A stretch of DNA of 64,000 nucleotides from Endozoicomonas sp. Mp262 (GCF_025643335.1 NZ_CP092489.1:4722501-4786500), one strand, 5' to 3'. Shown: positions 44,940 through 54,821, counted from the stretch's first letter. The notes: a model not told the origin generated them from the sequence alone. Program-made: numbers and translations.

Positions 44940-45508
44940 TGGCCCAATCCAAAGTACTGGTTGATTCGAATAGCTATTTTCGTCTGGCAAAAAGCATCCA
45001 CCCTCTTCTTTTCCAAACATTTGGAGAAGATGAGTACTGTCTTTATGTGCTCCCCGAGCTTGATAATGAGCTGGGAAAAAGTAGACGTTTGAAAAGCAAG
45101 TTTGCCTGGGCATCAGACGATGAATACATTGAAAACCGCAAACACTACCCCAGTGTTGGCAAGAAACAGAGCAAGGCTATTGATGATGCCTATGACTATA
45201 TTTGGAACTACATAGAGACAGAGTCACCCGGCCCTTCCAAAGTGGATGCGCGATATCTCGCTTATGCTTATGTCTTAGGTATTTCAGTAGTTACAGACGA
45301 TGCTGACATGCTTGCTGTTGCCAAGGTATTTAATATTAAAACGTTAAAAACCTTAGATCTAATGAAGCTGATGGTTGATTCTGGGCATATTGATATGAAC
45401 AAAGTGCGTGAAATAGTTGGCTTCTGGAGATATTGGGGAGACATGCCTTCAGGTGAAAAGAACTTCAAACAGCATTATCGCCGACTGTTTGAAGAACCTC
45501 CTCCTTAA
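44939..45508 (+). CDS. PIN-domain toxin-like protein (DUF4411 type)
   Basis: Protein of 189 residues resembling DUF4411/PIN ribonucleases that pair with XRE-ImmA/IrrE proteins. Acidic residues that bind metal are visible in KVLVDSNSYF near the N-terminus, KVDARYLAYAY in the centre and VVTDDADMLAVA. Target RNA is unknown. It is translated with the upstream protein and ends 20 bp before the convergent last gene of P2. Confidence 0.8.
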   Translation: MAQSKVLVDSNSYFRLAKSIHPLLFQTFGEDEYCLYVLPELDNELGKSRRLKSKFAWASDDEYIENRKHYPSVGKKQSKAIDDAYDYIWNYIETESPGPSKVDARYLAYAYVLGISVVTDDADMLAVAKVFNIKTLKTLDLMKLMVDSGHIDMNKVREIVGFWRYWGDMPSGEKNFKQHYRRLFEEPPP

Positions 45509-45527
45509 CCTGCTCACACATACCCTA

Positions 45528-45761
45528 TTACACTTCTACCTCATACTGCGCCAGCTCTGGCGCAGTGCCTTTTATCTCGCCGCTTTGGATAAAGGCTTTC
45601 TGCCCTACCTGAACTGACTCACCTTTCACAGTAACCACAGAACCATCCCTCAACTGCACCTGACTGGTGCCATTGCCATTATTGGCTGTGATGGTGACGA
45701 TGGTTCGGCTGCCCTCGGGTATCAGCGCCTTGAACTTTTGCCAGATGTTGGTTGTGGTCAT
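45528..45761 (-). CDS. Conserved phage protein at the end of the tail operon
   Basis: About 77 residues, beta-rich. Similar small proteins follow baseplate genes in many prophages; the typical elements are WQKFKALIPEGSRTIVTITA, TSQVQLRDGSVVTVKG and QKAFIQSGEIKGTAPEL. The ATG at 45761 (MTTTNIWQKF) is preferred over the opening at 45785. Function is unknown. It marks the distal end of the P2 late genes. Confidence 0.65.
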   Translation of the reverse strand: MTTTNIWQKFKALIPEGSRTIVTITANNGNGTSQVQLRDGSVVTVKGESVQVGQKAFIQSGEIKGTAPELAQYEVEV

Positions 45762-45796
45762 AAGTCTGATATCCTCGAATAGCATTCATAACAGTT

Positions 45797-46063
45797 TTAT
45801 ATTCTGCCGTCTGCAACCGCGTAGATGCTCTTAAGAAACAAATCCATTGTTTGTGAGTCTGGAGATTGAATGGCGTGCTTATTGTGAAAATAGATAGTCA
45901 GCTCTGAACGGTGATCAAACAGACGAATTGTATAGCCATCATCCAACGATGCTGCCTTTATACCTTCCAGTTCGAATACATTCTCTGTGGGATTTTTATT
46001 ACCTTTTTCAATAATTCGAGCAAAGGCTGTCAGGCATTTCTGGATATCTAAATGTTTTTCCAT
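45797..46063 (-). CDS. Small hypothetical protein
   Basis: Protein of 88 residues, not recognised, without signal peptide or membrane span; mixed alpha/beta with DGYTIRLFDHRSELTIYFHN in the middle. It is more AT-rich than the adjacent tail gene and may be cargo inserted between the last two tail genes. Confidence 0.5.
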   Translation of the reverse strand: MEKHLDIQKCLTAFARIIEKGNKNPTENVFELEGIKAASLDDGYTIRLFDHRSELTIYFHNKHAIQSPDSQTMDLFLKSIYAVADGRI

Positions 46064-46150
46064 ACATTTTTCCCGAAAAGCAATGCTTTAATTTTCTTGT
46101 TGTACGTCTATACAGCTAAAAAGGATCATCAGCTACAAGACCTCTACTTA

Positions 46151-47995
46151 TCACGGGAAATACCTGACCAGCTCAATGGTTTGAGTAACCTTTGCCATCT
46201 TTGCCCTGACCTGAGTGCTGAGGCAGAGGGCTTGCCAGTTGCCCGTTATATCCTGCACTTCAACCAACTTGCCCGGTTCTATCAGGCCGGGAGCTGTTTC
46301 TGTGTCGGTGAGTGGGAGTTCGATGGTAGTGATACTCTGGTTGCCGCCTTTGCTTAGTTCGTTTCTGCCACGTTCGGTGTTGACCTGGGTTTCGGTTAGC
46401 CAATCCTCAAATATATCGGGTGCCGGGTTATCGGCTGCGGTGCCTTGGCATTTGACGTTGACGGATACGCCTTCATAAATACCGGAGACATAGACGGCAT
46501 TGTATTCTGCTTCCGGTTGCCAGCTGGCGCTCAGGCTTATGACCATGCTGGCGGGGACGATCTTGTCCATTATGGTTTCTGGCCAGTTCCATGGGCTTGC
46601 CGGGTAGCGGGGCTGGATGGTGAGGGTGTCTGTATTTTTGTCGGGGATGATAACGGCTCCGGCGGTGGTGGCAATTCTGGCTATTACCTGCATGGCGGTC
46701 TGGTTTTGGTAGCTGAAGGTGTTGCCGGGGATTATCCAGTCTGGTGTTGTGTAGCTTCCTGTTGTTAGCCAGTTGAGGGTAAAGCCGGTGTTGGTGAGTT
46801 CTTCGGTGGCGGCCTGTTTGACGTTGATGCTGGTTGTGCTGCTTTTGCTTCTCAGTGGTGCGTAGGGGGCTGCTAAAAGACTGGTTCGACTGGTGCCGTG
46901 AATAGTGTAGCGTTCCCGGTTAAATGCCCGGTCAGTGTCATAACGCTCAATCATAAACAGCCACTGCCAGCCATTAATATTCACTTCTATTTGCTTCATG
47001 CCATTACTGTCTGGCTCCACCTGTGCCAGGCTGCTTGCTCCCCATATTTCGCCCCTTAACGACCATGCAAAACTATCAATATCGAGGCTTATATCCAGTT
47101 CCCGCATTTCCAAAGGTATACGGTCGGGTAAAGTCACGACGCTGATAGTGTTCATAAGCAGGTAGGTTTCTCTAATATCGGGCTGTTGGGGTTCGGGCTT
47201 ATCGGGTTGGGGTTCTGTCTCGCCGCCGTATTCACTGGTGATATGCTCATCCGTAATTTTCTGACCGAAACCCCACGGGATTTTGACCGGCTGATCCTGT
47301 GCCTGATGACTATCAAAGCGCTGGTTTAAACGGGCGTCTTTTGGGCGAATTGCCTGCTTTTCAGGGCGGACGCTAAAACGGAAGTAAACGGCAGGCGTTG
47401 ATAATGGGCTATAGCGGCGATGGCTAAAGTAAAAATCAAGAAGGATTGAAGCGGCTGGCTGATAGCCTTGATATTCATCCTCTGTTTTTTCTGTAAATTC
47501 ATCCACCCGGTAAAAGGATTCCGTCTGCTGTTTATCCTTTCTTGGCGGAATCTGCCAGTGGTGGTTTTTTTGTTGATCCTGATTCTGAACACTTTGATCC
47601 CATAGGCTTTGTCTATGGCTATCCATGGCCGTTAACTGAACCCACTGGTCTGCTTTTTTATTATCTTTAGGCTGAGCCGGTTTAAAGCTGGATGATACAG
47701 TGACTTCCTTATAGGCTAACCTGCCCCAGTTAAGCTGAAACAGTGCGCTGCTTGCTGTGGCGTCTTGATAATTAACTTTGTGCTCACTGTATTGTCTGCT
47801 GGCATTTAAAAACAGGCTTTCCTTGTTGATTTCACAGCCACGACCTTGACTCCATTGTGACTGGTACTGACTGACCACTGAAGGCGGTGGCAGAAAGATA
47901 ACGCCAGGCTCGGGGTAAAAGGTAAAACTGGATTTAGGAAGATAAAATTCAGAAGGAAAAGCAAAGTCAGCCCTGACCGGAGGTTGGTAAGCCAT
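46151..47995 (-). CDS. Phage tail tip or baseplate protein
   Basis: Protein of 614 residues in the late part of the P2 tail operon. The first 280 residues are Gln-, Tyr- and Pro-rich and contain YSPLSTPAVYFRFSVRPEKQ. The rest is beta-rich with ITSEYGGETE, then DISLDIDSFAWSLRGEIWGA and AVYVSGIYEGVSVNVKCQGT, resembling hub proteins that form the tail tip. It follows the tail-fibre-like gene by 4 bp. The exact component cannot be named. Confidence 0.6.
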   Translation of the reverse strand: MAYQPPVRADFAFPSEFYLPKSSFTFYPEPGVIFLPPPSVVSQYQSQWSQGRGCEINKESLFLNASRQYSEHKVNYQDATASSALFQLNWGRLAYKEVTVSSSFKPAQPKDNKKADQWVQLTAMDSHRQSLWDQSVQNQDQQKNHHWQIPPRKDKQQTESFYRVDEFTEKTEDEYQGYQPAASILLDFYFSHRRYSPLSTPAVYFRFSVRPEKQAIRPKDARLNQRFDSHQAQDQPVKIPWGFGQKITDEHITSEYGGETEPQPDKPEPQQPDIRETYLLMNTISVVTLPDRIPLEMRELDISLDIDSFAWSLRGEIWGASSLAQVEPDSNGMKQIEVNINGWQWLFMIERYDTDRAFNRERYTIHGTSRTSLLAAPYAPLRSKSSTTSINVKQAATEELTNTGFTLNWLTTGSYTTPDWIIPGNTFSYQNQTAMQVIARIATTAGAVIIPDKNTDTLTIQPRYPASPWNWPETIMDKIVPASMVISLSASWQPEAEYNAVYVSGIYEGVSVNVKCQGTAADNPAPDIFEDWLTETQVNTERGRNELSKGGNQSITTIELPLTDTETAPGLIEPGKLVEVQDITGNWQALCLSTQVRAKMAKVTQTIELVRYFP

Positions 47996-47999
47996 AGTC

Positions 48000-49208
48000 T
48001 TATGATGGAGTAATTTCTGGCAGCAGTGGACCGTGGGCTAGAGGGCGGGTATAAGGCTTGGCCTTGAATTGTGCGGTGCCTATGGCTTGGTTGTTCTCGA
48101 TATCAAACCACCACTGAGGCTCGGTGCTGTCACCGGTTCCGGCTACGGTGCAAATATAAATATAGCCCTGAAACTGGGCAGGGCGGATAACGTCACCTAC
48201 CTGATAATCCGTGTCCGGTTGCCATAGCTGGCCATAGTTATCCATCGCTAATACCAGCACCTCCCCTTCATAGGGACTGGTATCCAGCGCATAGTCACCA
48301 GTGGCCGGATCGCTCAGGGTGCTATCCAGGACCGCGTGCCGGGTTTGCTCACTGCCTGCCACTTCCAGTAAGGACTGGGTAATGGCAAAGACCCGCCGTG
48401 ATACCGGAATACCGTCTTCTGTCACTGTTCCCTGAATGGTGGTGGTGTTGCCATTGCCGGGAATAATAATCCCACCCGCTCCTCCTGTGTCATCTGGGAG
48501 ACCACTGCCCTCAATCCAACTAACCCCGGAGTTAATCAGGGTTAATGGCGCATCGCCATCATAATTGGTTCGGGTACACACCAGTTTAAGGTCAGTGGCA
48601 GCACTAAAGTCTGCCTGCCATTTTCCGATGCTTAAGTGGAAGTTATCGGGAGTAGGAGAACCAGAAACAGTTTCAGGCAGAATAGCCAGGTCTTTGATAA
48701 ACACATTTTTTGCCACATCAATAGTCGCATCGCCCCTGCCAATGTCTACCTTAATATATGTGTCAAAAATAGTGTCTGAAGTACTGGGATAGTAGCCCGC
48801 TGTTGTCACTGCGACAGAAGTGCCATTGATATAAATTTTTAAATTACCGTTATCGGCATATTTGCCGGGGTAATCAAAAATAGCCGCTATTTCTATAAGC
48901 TCATCAAGGGGCAAAGGATCGACGGTGGTAAACTGAAAATAGCGGGATGGATTATTATATATCTGAATTTTGCAATCCAGCTTGCCATCTGTAAGCCGAA
49001 CATAGAGAGCGGTATTGCCTTCATTAGTCACTATATTCACCAAGGGGGAGTTATCAGAACCTTCCCCGCGCTCCAGCAGCATCCAGATTTTATGGCTATA
49101 ACCATCATGGCTAAAATAAGGAACCCCAACATGAAAGCCAAAGGGGCTATACTGGTTTGTCTCCAGATAGCCGTCTATATTATCCTTATCAAAAAATACC
49201 CCCGCCAT
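48000..49208 (-). CDS. Tail protein with LamG-like domain
   Basis: About 402 residues. An N-terminal jelly-roll, LamG-like domain (GVFFDKDNIDGYLETNQYSP, then KIWMLLERGEG and NLKIYINGTSVAV) is followed by a beta-rich C-terminal part (GNTTTIQGTVTEDGIPVSRR). LamG-like modules in phage tails often bind cell-surface sugars. The ATG at 49208 overlaps the upstream stop (TGATG), so it is preferred over the opening at 49292. Confidence 0.68.
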   Translation of the reverse strand: MAGVFFDKDNIDGYLETNQYSPFGFHVGVPYFSHDGYSHKIWMLLERGEGSDNSPLVNIVTNEGNTALYVRLTDGKLDCKIQIYNNPSRYFQFTTVDPLPLDELIEIAAIFDYPGKYADNGNLKIYINGTSVAVTTAGYYPSTSDTIFDTYIKVDIGRGDATIDVAKNVFIKDLAILPETVSGSPTPDNFHLSIGKWQADFSAATDLKLVCTRTNYDGDAPLTLINSGVSWIEGSGLPDDTGGAGGIIIPGNGNTTTIQGTVTEDGIPVSRRVFAITQSLLEVAGSEQTRHAVLDSTLSDPATGDYALDTSPYEGEVLVLAMDNYGQLWQPDTDYQVGDVIRPAQFQGYIYICTVAGTGDSTEPQWWFDIENNQAIGTAQFKAKPYTRPLAHGPLLPEITPS

Positions 49209-52200
49209 CAGTCTGCGTCTCCCCGAATCTGCAAGGTAAACCTGTCGTTTTTTTCTGTTCCCTGACCGGCCAGTACGGTTCGACAAATCCACAAAGGTGC
49301 CAGACAGCCATCGGTATTAAAGCGTATGGCATTACCCGCAGACCAGCCTGTACCCCAGCCTTCTTTTTTTAGAGTGAAGTAAGGGGCATTGGTTTCCGGG
49401 TTTATGGGAGCCATATCGGTGTCGGTATTGCCGGAGGCGATAATCCCCAGTTTTTCTTCCACCACCTGAAAGCTATTGGTACTGGTAAAGAGTATGGCCC
49501 ACCGACCATCGATAGCGCCTTTATTGGTGACCTCTACCGGGTAGTTAATGGTGTTGTATTGTGCGGTGGTCTGGTCACCGATACGGTCATCACTCCAGTT
49601 GGGTGAGCCGTTATCCCACACCTTTTGGCTATAAAAATGGTGAACCCTGGCCTGCAAATCACCATAGACTACGGCACTGCTGACCGTGGTTTCCCCGGCA
49701 GGCAAGTCCCAGGGGACAGGGGCGATAATGGACAGCTCACCGTTAATCTGCACATCACTCACCACGCTCATATGTTCCACCCGGTCTTTTGCGGTAAAAG
49801 GTGCGGTGAGTGGATTGCCTTCAACATCCATCAGGCTTAACGGATCGGCAAAAGTGATCTGTCCCGCCTCCCGGTCAACGGTATACTGATTAGTATCCAG
49901 CAAGGTGCCGTCACTATCTTCAATGATGATCTCTGCCTGATGGTTACGGCTGAGGTTAACTGCCTGACCGGCATTAGGCGTAGCCAAATCTGTGCTGCTG
50001 GTGTGATTAATCACCACAATATCGCCGGGACGAAATACCGGCACTTGGCCGTCGGGTGGTAAACGCACCGGGTCCAGTCCAATTAATCCGGCATCCAGCG
50101 GCAGGTTGGTTTCTACCACGCAGTTATAGCGAATGCTTTGGGGAATCACATAAATAGACTCAGCCCCATCGGTAAACTGAAGTTCACACCAGCCGGTAGC
50201 CGTATCTATTTTTCCCTGAACCTCTGCCGTATTAAACGCGCCATTAAAATCTGCGGTGGCGGTAATGATCTCCGCGTTATCTGCCCGAATCGCAGTGAGC
50301 TGCAAGCTTCCAATACGAATGGGAGCGCCCGGTGTTCTGAATGAAACCGCATCGGTTTTAAAGCCCGATCGAATAGTAGCTGCGGCTTCAATAGTGACAG
50401 TGCCAGGGACTCCATCGGGATAGCTGGCTAAGGTGGCCATCCCGCCGGTGTAATCAATGGTGCCCACATTGATTCCGGCATTGGTAGCGGTACTGACTGA
50501 TTTATAAAGCAAACCATCCCGGTCAAAATAGGTATCTCCCTGCCAGCTAAAAATCAAGCTACCCGGTAACAATGGGTCGGCTATTAATGGCAGCAGATCA
50601 ATGGTGAGTTCAGGATTGCTAATGGTTTCGGTATAAGCGCTATGGCTGAGGCTATTATCCTGGGCTTTGGCTATGACCGTTGAACCTGTAAACAGTTCCG
50701 TTTTAGTCACCGTGGTACTGGCCAGGCTAGCACCGCCAAGAGTGCCACCTCCTGTTACTGTGTATTCCGTATAGTCATAATTCTCAATAGCCTGCACACT
50801 AAAGGCACCGGTCTGGTAATCCAGGGTACCGGTTAAGCCTTGCCAGCCTCCGGCGGTATCGTCATACAGGGTTTTAGTTTTCTGATGGGTGGTGGTATAA
50901 CTCTGGAAATCTTTGGTATTGGCGGTATTGGGTACATTGCTGTCACGCTCCACCATAAACTGAAGACTGACCGAGCCAGGTAATAATGGTGCTCCCGAAA
51001 TAGTGCCGGTCATCATCCCGGCACCGTCAACAGCTACAGAAATATTCCCTCCTGCCACCTCACCTTGCTCATAGCTGATCTCGATCTCAGTACCACTATC
51101 CGGCATGGCCTCCAGCTTAAAGCCCAATTCTCCCGACACATAATAAACGGTTCCATGCCCATCCCCGGACAGCACACCATTCCCCTGATCGGTCAGGGTT
51201 TTAGTTTCAGTGCTGCTAATATACGTCACCGTCAAACTGCCGGGTTTAATACCAGGCTTTTCGGTGACATGGATAAAAGAGGGAGCATCGGCCACAGCAT
51301 CCCCGGTATGAATAGCCATTTCATCATCATTCTGTGCCACATAGTTAAAGACAATGGCACTGTCCGGGTCGGGCATAGCATCAAGGGTGAGAGAAACACT
51401 GCCAGTAGCAAAATCCATAGTGCCTGTGCCACTTCCTTCCAGAAGTCCGTTGCCGGGATCAATCAAATCCTGCCATTTGTTCAAGGCAATAAAACTGATG
51501 GCGAGCGTCCCCGGTTTAGGTTTGGCCTCGGCCAGATTAAGGGTGTAGTTAAAGCCCCGATTCTGATTGGTAATCTCAAGGGAACTGCTAATGGCTGCCC
51601 CCACAACGGCTGTTGCAGGGGTATAGGTGACTGAAGCCTGGCCGGTGCTATAACTGCTATTGCGCCAGACATTTAACTCCCCGGTTTCATAATCCAGGGT
51701 GATACTGGAAAAGCTGTTAGCACCACTGCTATGGATAAACCCGCCCTTGCTATCATCCTGCCAGGTGCCACTTTCAAGGGACAAGGTCACACTACCGGGT
51801 AAAGCACCGGTTTGCAGAAAGGTACGGCTCTGGTTGCCGGTGATATGAATCAACTGACAGGATACTGAACGGCTGCTTTCACTGGCTGGCACCAAATTTT
51901 TAGCCGTGTATATACCTGACTGATCCAGCAGGGGGCTTTCCACCCGAGCCGATGGCACTAAAGGCGCATAAACCGAACGCACCTTAACGCTTAAATCCCC
52001 CTGGGTAATATCCGCCTTGGTTGGCTGGATACTGTAATACTTGGCCGCATCTGCAACTTGTGTGGCATTAATAATACTTTTGGGTTTGGTGGTGCCAGAG
52101 GGCGTTACCCGACCGCCAGGGAAATTAAAGGCCAGTGCCGAGCCGATTTCCATATCCACCTTGCGGCGAACCAGGTCAATATAACTGCCGGTGGCGTATT

Positions 52201-52729
52201 CATAGGTAAAGGTTTCCAGGGTATGCTCAACCGCTGTGACCCGGATAAACTGCTCATTGCCAGTATCCTCATCCAATAGCCGATAGACTTCGCCTACTTC
52301 CGGCAGTTTCTGTTCTTCCCGCTGAACCGCACTGATACTCCGCTGCCCGGCCATCTGGTTTCCCAATAATTCAAAACTGGCAATGGTGCTCGGCACCACA
52401 TAAGCCTCAATCCGGTTACGGGCATCCTTGCGTTCATCGGTCTGGCTATCGGTATTAAACAACAGAACGGAAACATTGGGGTCATTAGGTGGATCAGTGA
52501 GGATGACATGACTGCCCAAATACACATCATCATTATCAGTATTTACACCTAAAAACGCCTTCCTTAATGCGACATCTCCAATTGTTCGGTCTATTCTTGA
52601 GATATCCTGAAATAGATTATTAATATTCTCATCTATGATTTCATTACCAGTGACTCGACCACCACCATCGTCTTTATCGGTAAGGTTTTCGCTTTCGTAG
52701 AGGTTAATGTTTTGATTTTCAATTGACAT
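49208..52729 (-). CDS. Large tail protein with tandem Ig-like repeats
   Basis: About 1,173 residues, probably a tail tip or fibre component. The first 200 residues are conserved in phages of this type (EAYVVPSTIASFELLGNQMA, EVGEVYRLLDEDTGNEQFIR). Then come at least five repeats of about 80-100 residues, each of the form LPGSVxL followed by GTxDYxTGxxxL and an IxFxY end, for example at KPGTLAISFIALN, KPGSLTVTYISS and LPGSLIFSWQGD. The repeats look like Ig/fibronectin-type beta modules. The ATG at 52729 (MSIENQ) is slightly preferred over 52735. Confidence 0.65.
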   Translation of the reverse strand: MSIENQNINLYESENLTDKDDGGGRVTGNEIIDENINNLFQDISRIDRTIGDVALRKAFLGVNTDNDDVYLGSHVILTDPPNDPNVSVLLFNTDSQTDERKDARNRIEAYVVPSTIASFELLGNQMAGQRSISAVQREEQKLPEVGEVYRLLDEDTGNEQFIRVTAVEHTLETFTYEYATGSYIDLVRRKVDMEIGSALAFNFPGGRVTPSGTTKPKSIINATQVADAAKYYSIQPTKADITQGDLSVKVRSVYAPLVPSARVESPLLDQSGIYTAKNLVPASESSRSVSCQLIHITGNQSRTFLQTGALPGSVTLSLESGTWQDDSKGGFIHSSGANSFSSITLDYETGELNVWRNSSYSTGQASVTYTPATAVVGAAISSSLEITNQNRGFNYTLNLAEAKPKPGTLAISFIALNKWQDLIDPGNGLLEGSGTGTMDFATGSVSLTLDAMPDPDSAIVFNYVAQNDDEMAIHTGDAVADAPSFIHVTEKPGIKPGSLTVTYISSTETKTLTDQGNGVLSGDGHGTVYYVSGELGFKLEAMPDSGTEIEISYEQGEVAGGNISVAVDGAGMMTGTISGAPLLPGSVSLQFMVERDSNVPNTANTKDFQSYTTTHQKTKTLYDDTAGGWQGLTGTLDYQTGAFSVQAIENYDYTEYTVTGGGTLGGASLASTTVTKTELFTGSTVIAKAQDNSLSHSAYTETISNPELTIDLLPLIADPLLPGSLIFSWQGDTYFDRDGLLYKSVSTATNAGINVGTIDYTGGMATLASYPDGVPGTVTIEAAATIRSGFKTDAVSFRTPGAPIRIGSLQLTAIRADNAEIITATADFNGAFNTAEVQGKIDTATGWCELQFTDGAESIYVIPQSIRYNCVVETNLPLDAGLIGLDPVRLPPDGQVPVFRPGDIVVINHTSSTDLATPNAGQAVNLSRNHQAEIIIEDSDGTLLDTNQYTVDREAGQITFADPLSLMDVEGNPLTAPFTAKDRVEHMSVVSDVQINGELSIIAPVPWDLPAGETTVSSAVVYGDLQARVHHFYSQKVWDNGSPNWSDDRIGDQTTAQYNTINYPVEVTNKGAIDGRWAILFTSTNSFQVVEEKLGIIASGNTDTDMAPINPETNAPYFTLKKEGWGTGWSAGNAIRFNTDGCLAPLWICRTVLAGQGTEKNDRFTLQIRGDAD

Positions 52730-52760
52730 CAACAATCCTTGTGCTCGGTTATTGGGAGTT

Positions 52761-53204
52761 ATGAAAGAGGTTTCTTTTTATTCAATCGCTTTACTCCTAT
52801 CCATATTTTTCTTTGGAAAAAGTATTGCTGTAACTTTTGAGCGGAATGAATCTAGTGAAAGTAAAATAGTTCTAAAAGATAGTGATGGAAATCCTATGCC
52901 ACCTCTTGAAATCACTGAATTAGAAGGTAGTTCTTCATATTTCATAAGTGGAATGATCGGAAGAAGAGCAACCTCCCCTCCAGTTTTTCATCTTTTTCTA
53001 TTAACAGACACACATTCAATGATGATACCCATTTCTGACAGACAGAAAATAAGGCGACAAGATGCAAAAATCATACAAAGCTTTTCTATGCTCGTAGAGA
53101 AAGGTAAATCAGATGCAAGAATTTCTTTTACACATCTAGATTCCAAAAAAAACACAAAATATTATTATTCTGATGGTATAGATCTCGAGCCTATTGATAG
53201 ATAG
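52761..53204 (+). CDS. Exported protein on the opposite strand within tail genes
   Basis: Protein of about 147 residues with a signal peptide (MKEVSFYSIALLLSIFFFGK, then SIAVTFERNE) and a lysine- and serine-rich mature part. It is AT-rich and unrecognised. It is the only native plus-strand gene inside the leftward P2 tail operon, with its end overlapping the neighbouring tail gene by 14 bp, so it is probably cargo with its own promoter. The TTG at 52752 is a possible earlier start. Confidence 0.55.
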   Translation: MKEVSFYSIALLLSIFFFGKSIAVTFERNESSESKIVLKDSDGNPMPPLEITELEGSSSYFISGMIGRRATSPPVFHLFLLTDTHSMMIPISDRQKIRRQDAKIIQSFSMLVEKGKSDARISFTHLDSKKNTKYYYSDGIDLEPIDR

Positions 53205-53637
53205 TTATTAAATTAATTACAACCTTATAAAAACTTTCTAACTCCCAGAACACCAATGGAAAAACTGGCTGAGCCTTCATAGGACCTCTACTTGCTCGAT
53301 CCCAAACAACACTAAACTCTCTTCCATCAAACAAAGTCAGCATCATCGTTTCATTAGTATTTTTTACCAAGCTCATTAATTCCAAAACAGTGCCCCTGGT
53401 CACCCAGCCTGCCTCATCACCACCGGTTAAGGTAATCGGCCTGCCATGCAGTTTAGGTTGCTCCTGCACCATCAGCGCCCCGGTCAGACTGCGTTCAATA
53501 TCCTGAGCCACCGGGTTCCAGTCAAATTCATCAACCCAGAGCAGATCATCAGGCAGTTCAATACCATCCAGTGTCATCAGATCGACCTCATCCCAGCCTG
53601 TTTCAGAGCATCTAAGTAGGTCATAGTTTGGTTTCAA
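53191..53637 (-). CDS. Phage tail protein beside the IS630 insertion
   Basis: Protein of 148 residues read from a TTG at 53637. Segments such as GWDEVDLMTLDGIELPDDLL, RSLTGALMVQEQPKLHGRPI and EFSVVWDRASRGPMKAQPVF resemble small tail proteins encoded between tape measure and tail tip genes. The IS630 element starts about 4 bp upstream, so the natural start may have been changed or removed. The end overlaps the plus-strand exported gene. Confidence 0.6.
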   Translation of the reverse strand: MKPNYDLLRCSETGWDEVDLMTLDGIELPDDLLWVDEFDWNPVAQDIERSLTGALMVQEQPKLHGRPITLTGGDEAGWVTRGTVLELMSLVKNTNETMMLTLFDGREFSVVWDRASRGPMKAQPVFPLVFWELESFYKVVINLITIYQ

Positions 53638-53640
53638 ATA

Positions 53641-54802
53641 AACTGGATGTTCGGCCAGTACGAGAAATCTACTTCTTGATCTAACGATCAGATAGCTATT
53701 GAATGATACATTTACTCTATTATAAAGAGAGTACTGGTCTTTAAATCCCTCTCCCTATGAAGTACGTCACTACAATCACTGATGAAGCTGTTTTATTAAC
53801 TTTGAAATTCGCCAAACACTACGGACCTCTGAGATGTATAAGGGAAAGAGCCCATAGCCTTTTATTGAGCAATCGTGGCTTTACCCTTGAGCAAATTGCC
53901 GAAATACTTGAAATTAGATATCAAACTGCTTCTCAGTGGATTGATGATTGGGAAGAATATGGTATTCGTGCCTTGTACAAGGGGCATGGTGGCGGTAGGC
54001 CGTGCATATATGACGAATCCGAAGTGCAACGCATAAAAGAATTAGTGGCTGAAGAGCCTCGTCGCTTATCGTATGTCAAATCCAAGATCGAGGATGAAAC
54101 CGGTAAATCTTCATCAAAAATTACTCTGGCAAACATTGTAAAAAAGCAGGGCTGGTTTACAAAAGACTCCGTAAATCATGCAAACATAAACGGGACGAAG
54201 AGCAATTCCATGACTGTAAAACTGCTCTGAAAGATGCCCAGGAAGCCGAGAGCAAAGGGTTAATCAATTTATTTTATTTTGATGAGTCCGGCTTTACCCA
54301 GGAACCTTGTGTGCCATACGGTTGGCAGGAAAAAGGAAAGCAGCTCAGAATACCATCAGTCAAAAGTAAACGCATCAACGTACTGGGGTTTATGAACCGA
54401 AGCTGTGAGCTATTTCATTATCCTGTTGTGGGTTCAGTGAATAGCGATACGGTGATTGCGGCCTTTGATGACTTTGCAGAGAAAATGGCAGATGAAAAAT
54501 ACAGCTCAAATGATCGTTACACGGTAGTTATGGTGGATAATGCCAGCATTCACACCAGCAAAAAGTTTTGTGCCAGAATTGATGACTGGATGATTGAAAA
54601 GAAATTGCTGGTCTGCTTTCTGCCAACATATTCACCTGAGCTCAACCTGATTGAAATCCTGTGGAGGAAAATAAAGTATGAATGGCTCAACCTCTTGTCA
54701 ATCAAGAGCTTTGCGGAATTTGAAAAAGAAGTTGAACGGGTGCTTTTTTCATTTGGAGAGGAGTATATGATCTCATTTTCTAATACTGTCCGACTGGATG
54801 GT
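53641..54802 (+). mobile_element. IS630-family insertion sequence, about 1.16 kb
   Basis: The element lies between the tape measure gene and the next tail gene. Imperfect inverted ends can be aligned (TCGGCCAGTA near 53651 with TCGGACAGTA on the other strand near 54785-54794). TA dinucleotides occur at both edges, as expected for IS630 targets. The exact borders are uncertain by a few bases. It carries a transposase in two overlapping phases. Confidence 0.7.
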
Positions 54803-54805
54803 TAA
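53757..54805 (+). CDS. IS630-family transposase made by -1 ribosomal frameshift
   Basis: Two phases code for one transposase. The first (53757-54230) has the HTH part (GFTLEQIAEILEIRYQTASQ, GGGRPCIYDESEVQRIKELV). A slippery heptamer A AAA AAG at 54140-54146 is in the right phase, and a -1 shift there joins codon 130 to the second phase. That phase reads GLVYKRLRKSCKHKRDEEQF, INLFYFDESGFTQEP, VDNASIHTS and FLPTYSPELNLIEILWRK, supplying the DDE triad. The product has about 349 residues, the normal family length, so the element is probably intact. Confidence 0.82.
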
Positions 54806-54821
54806 ATTATTCGAAAGCAAT

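Noticed and set aside
53757-54805. IS630 transposase as a frameshifted pseudogene
   Set aside because: The shift occurs at an in-phase A AAA AAG heptamer and restores a normal-length enzyme, so programmed frameshifting is the better reading.
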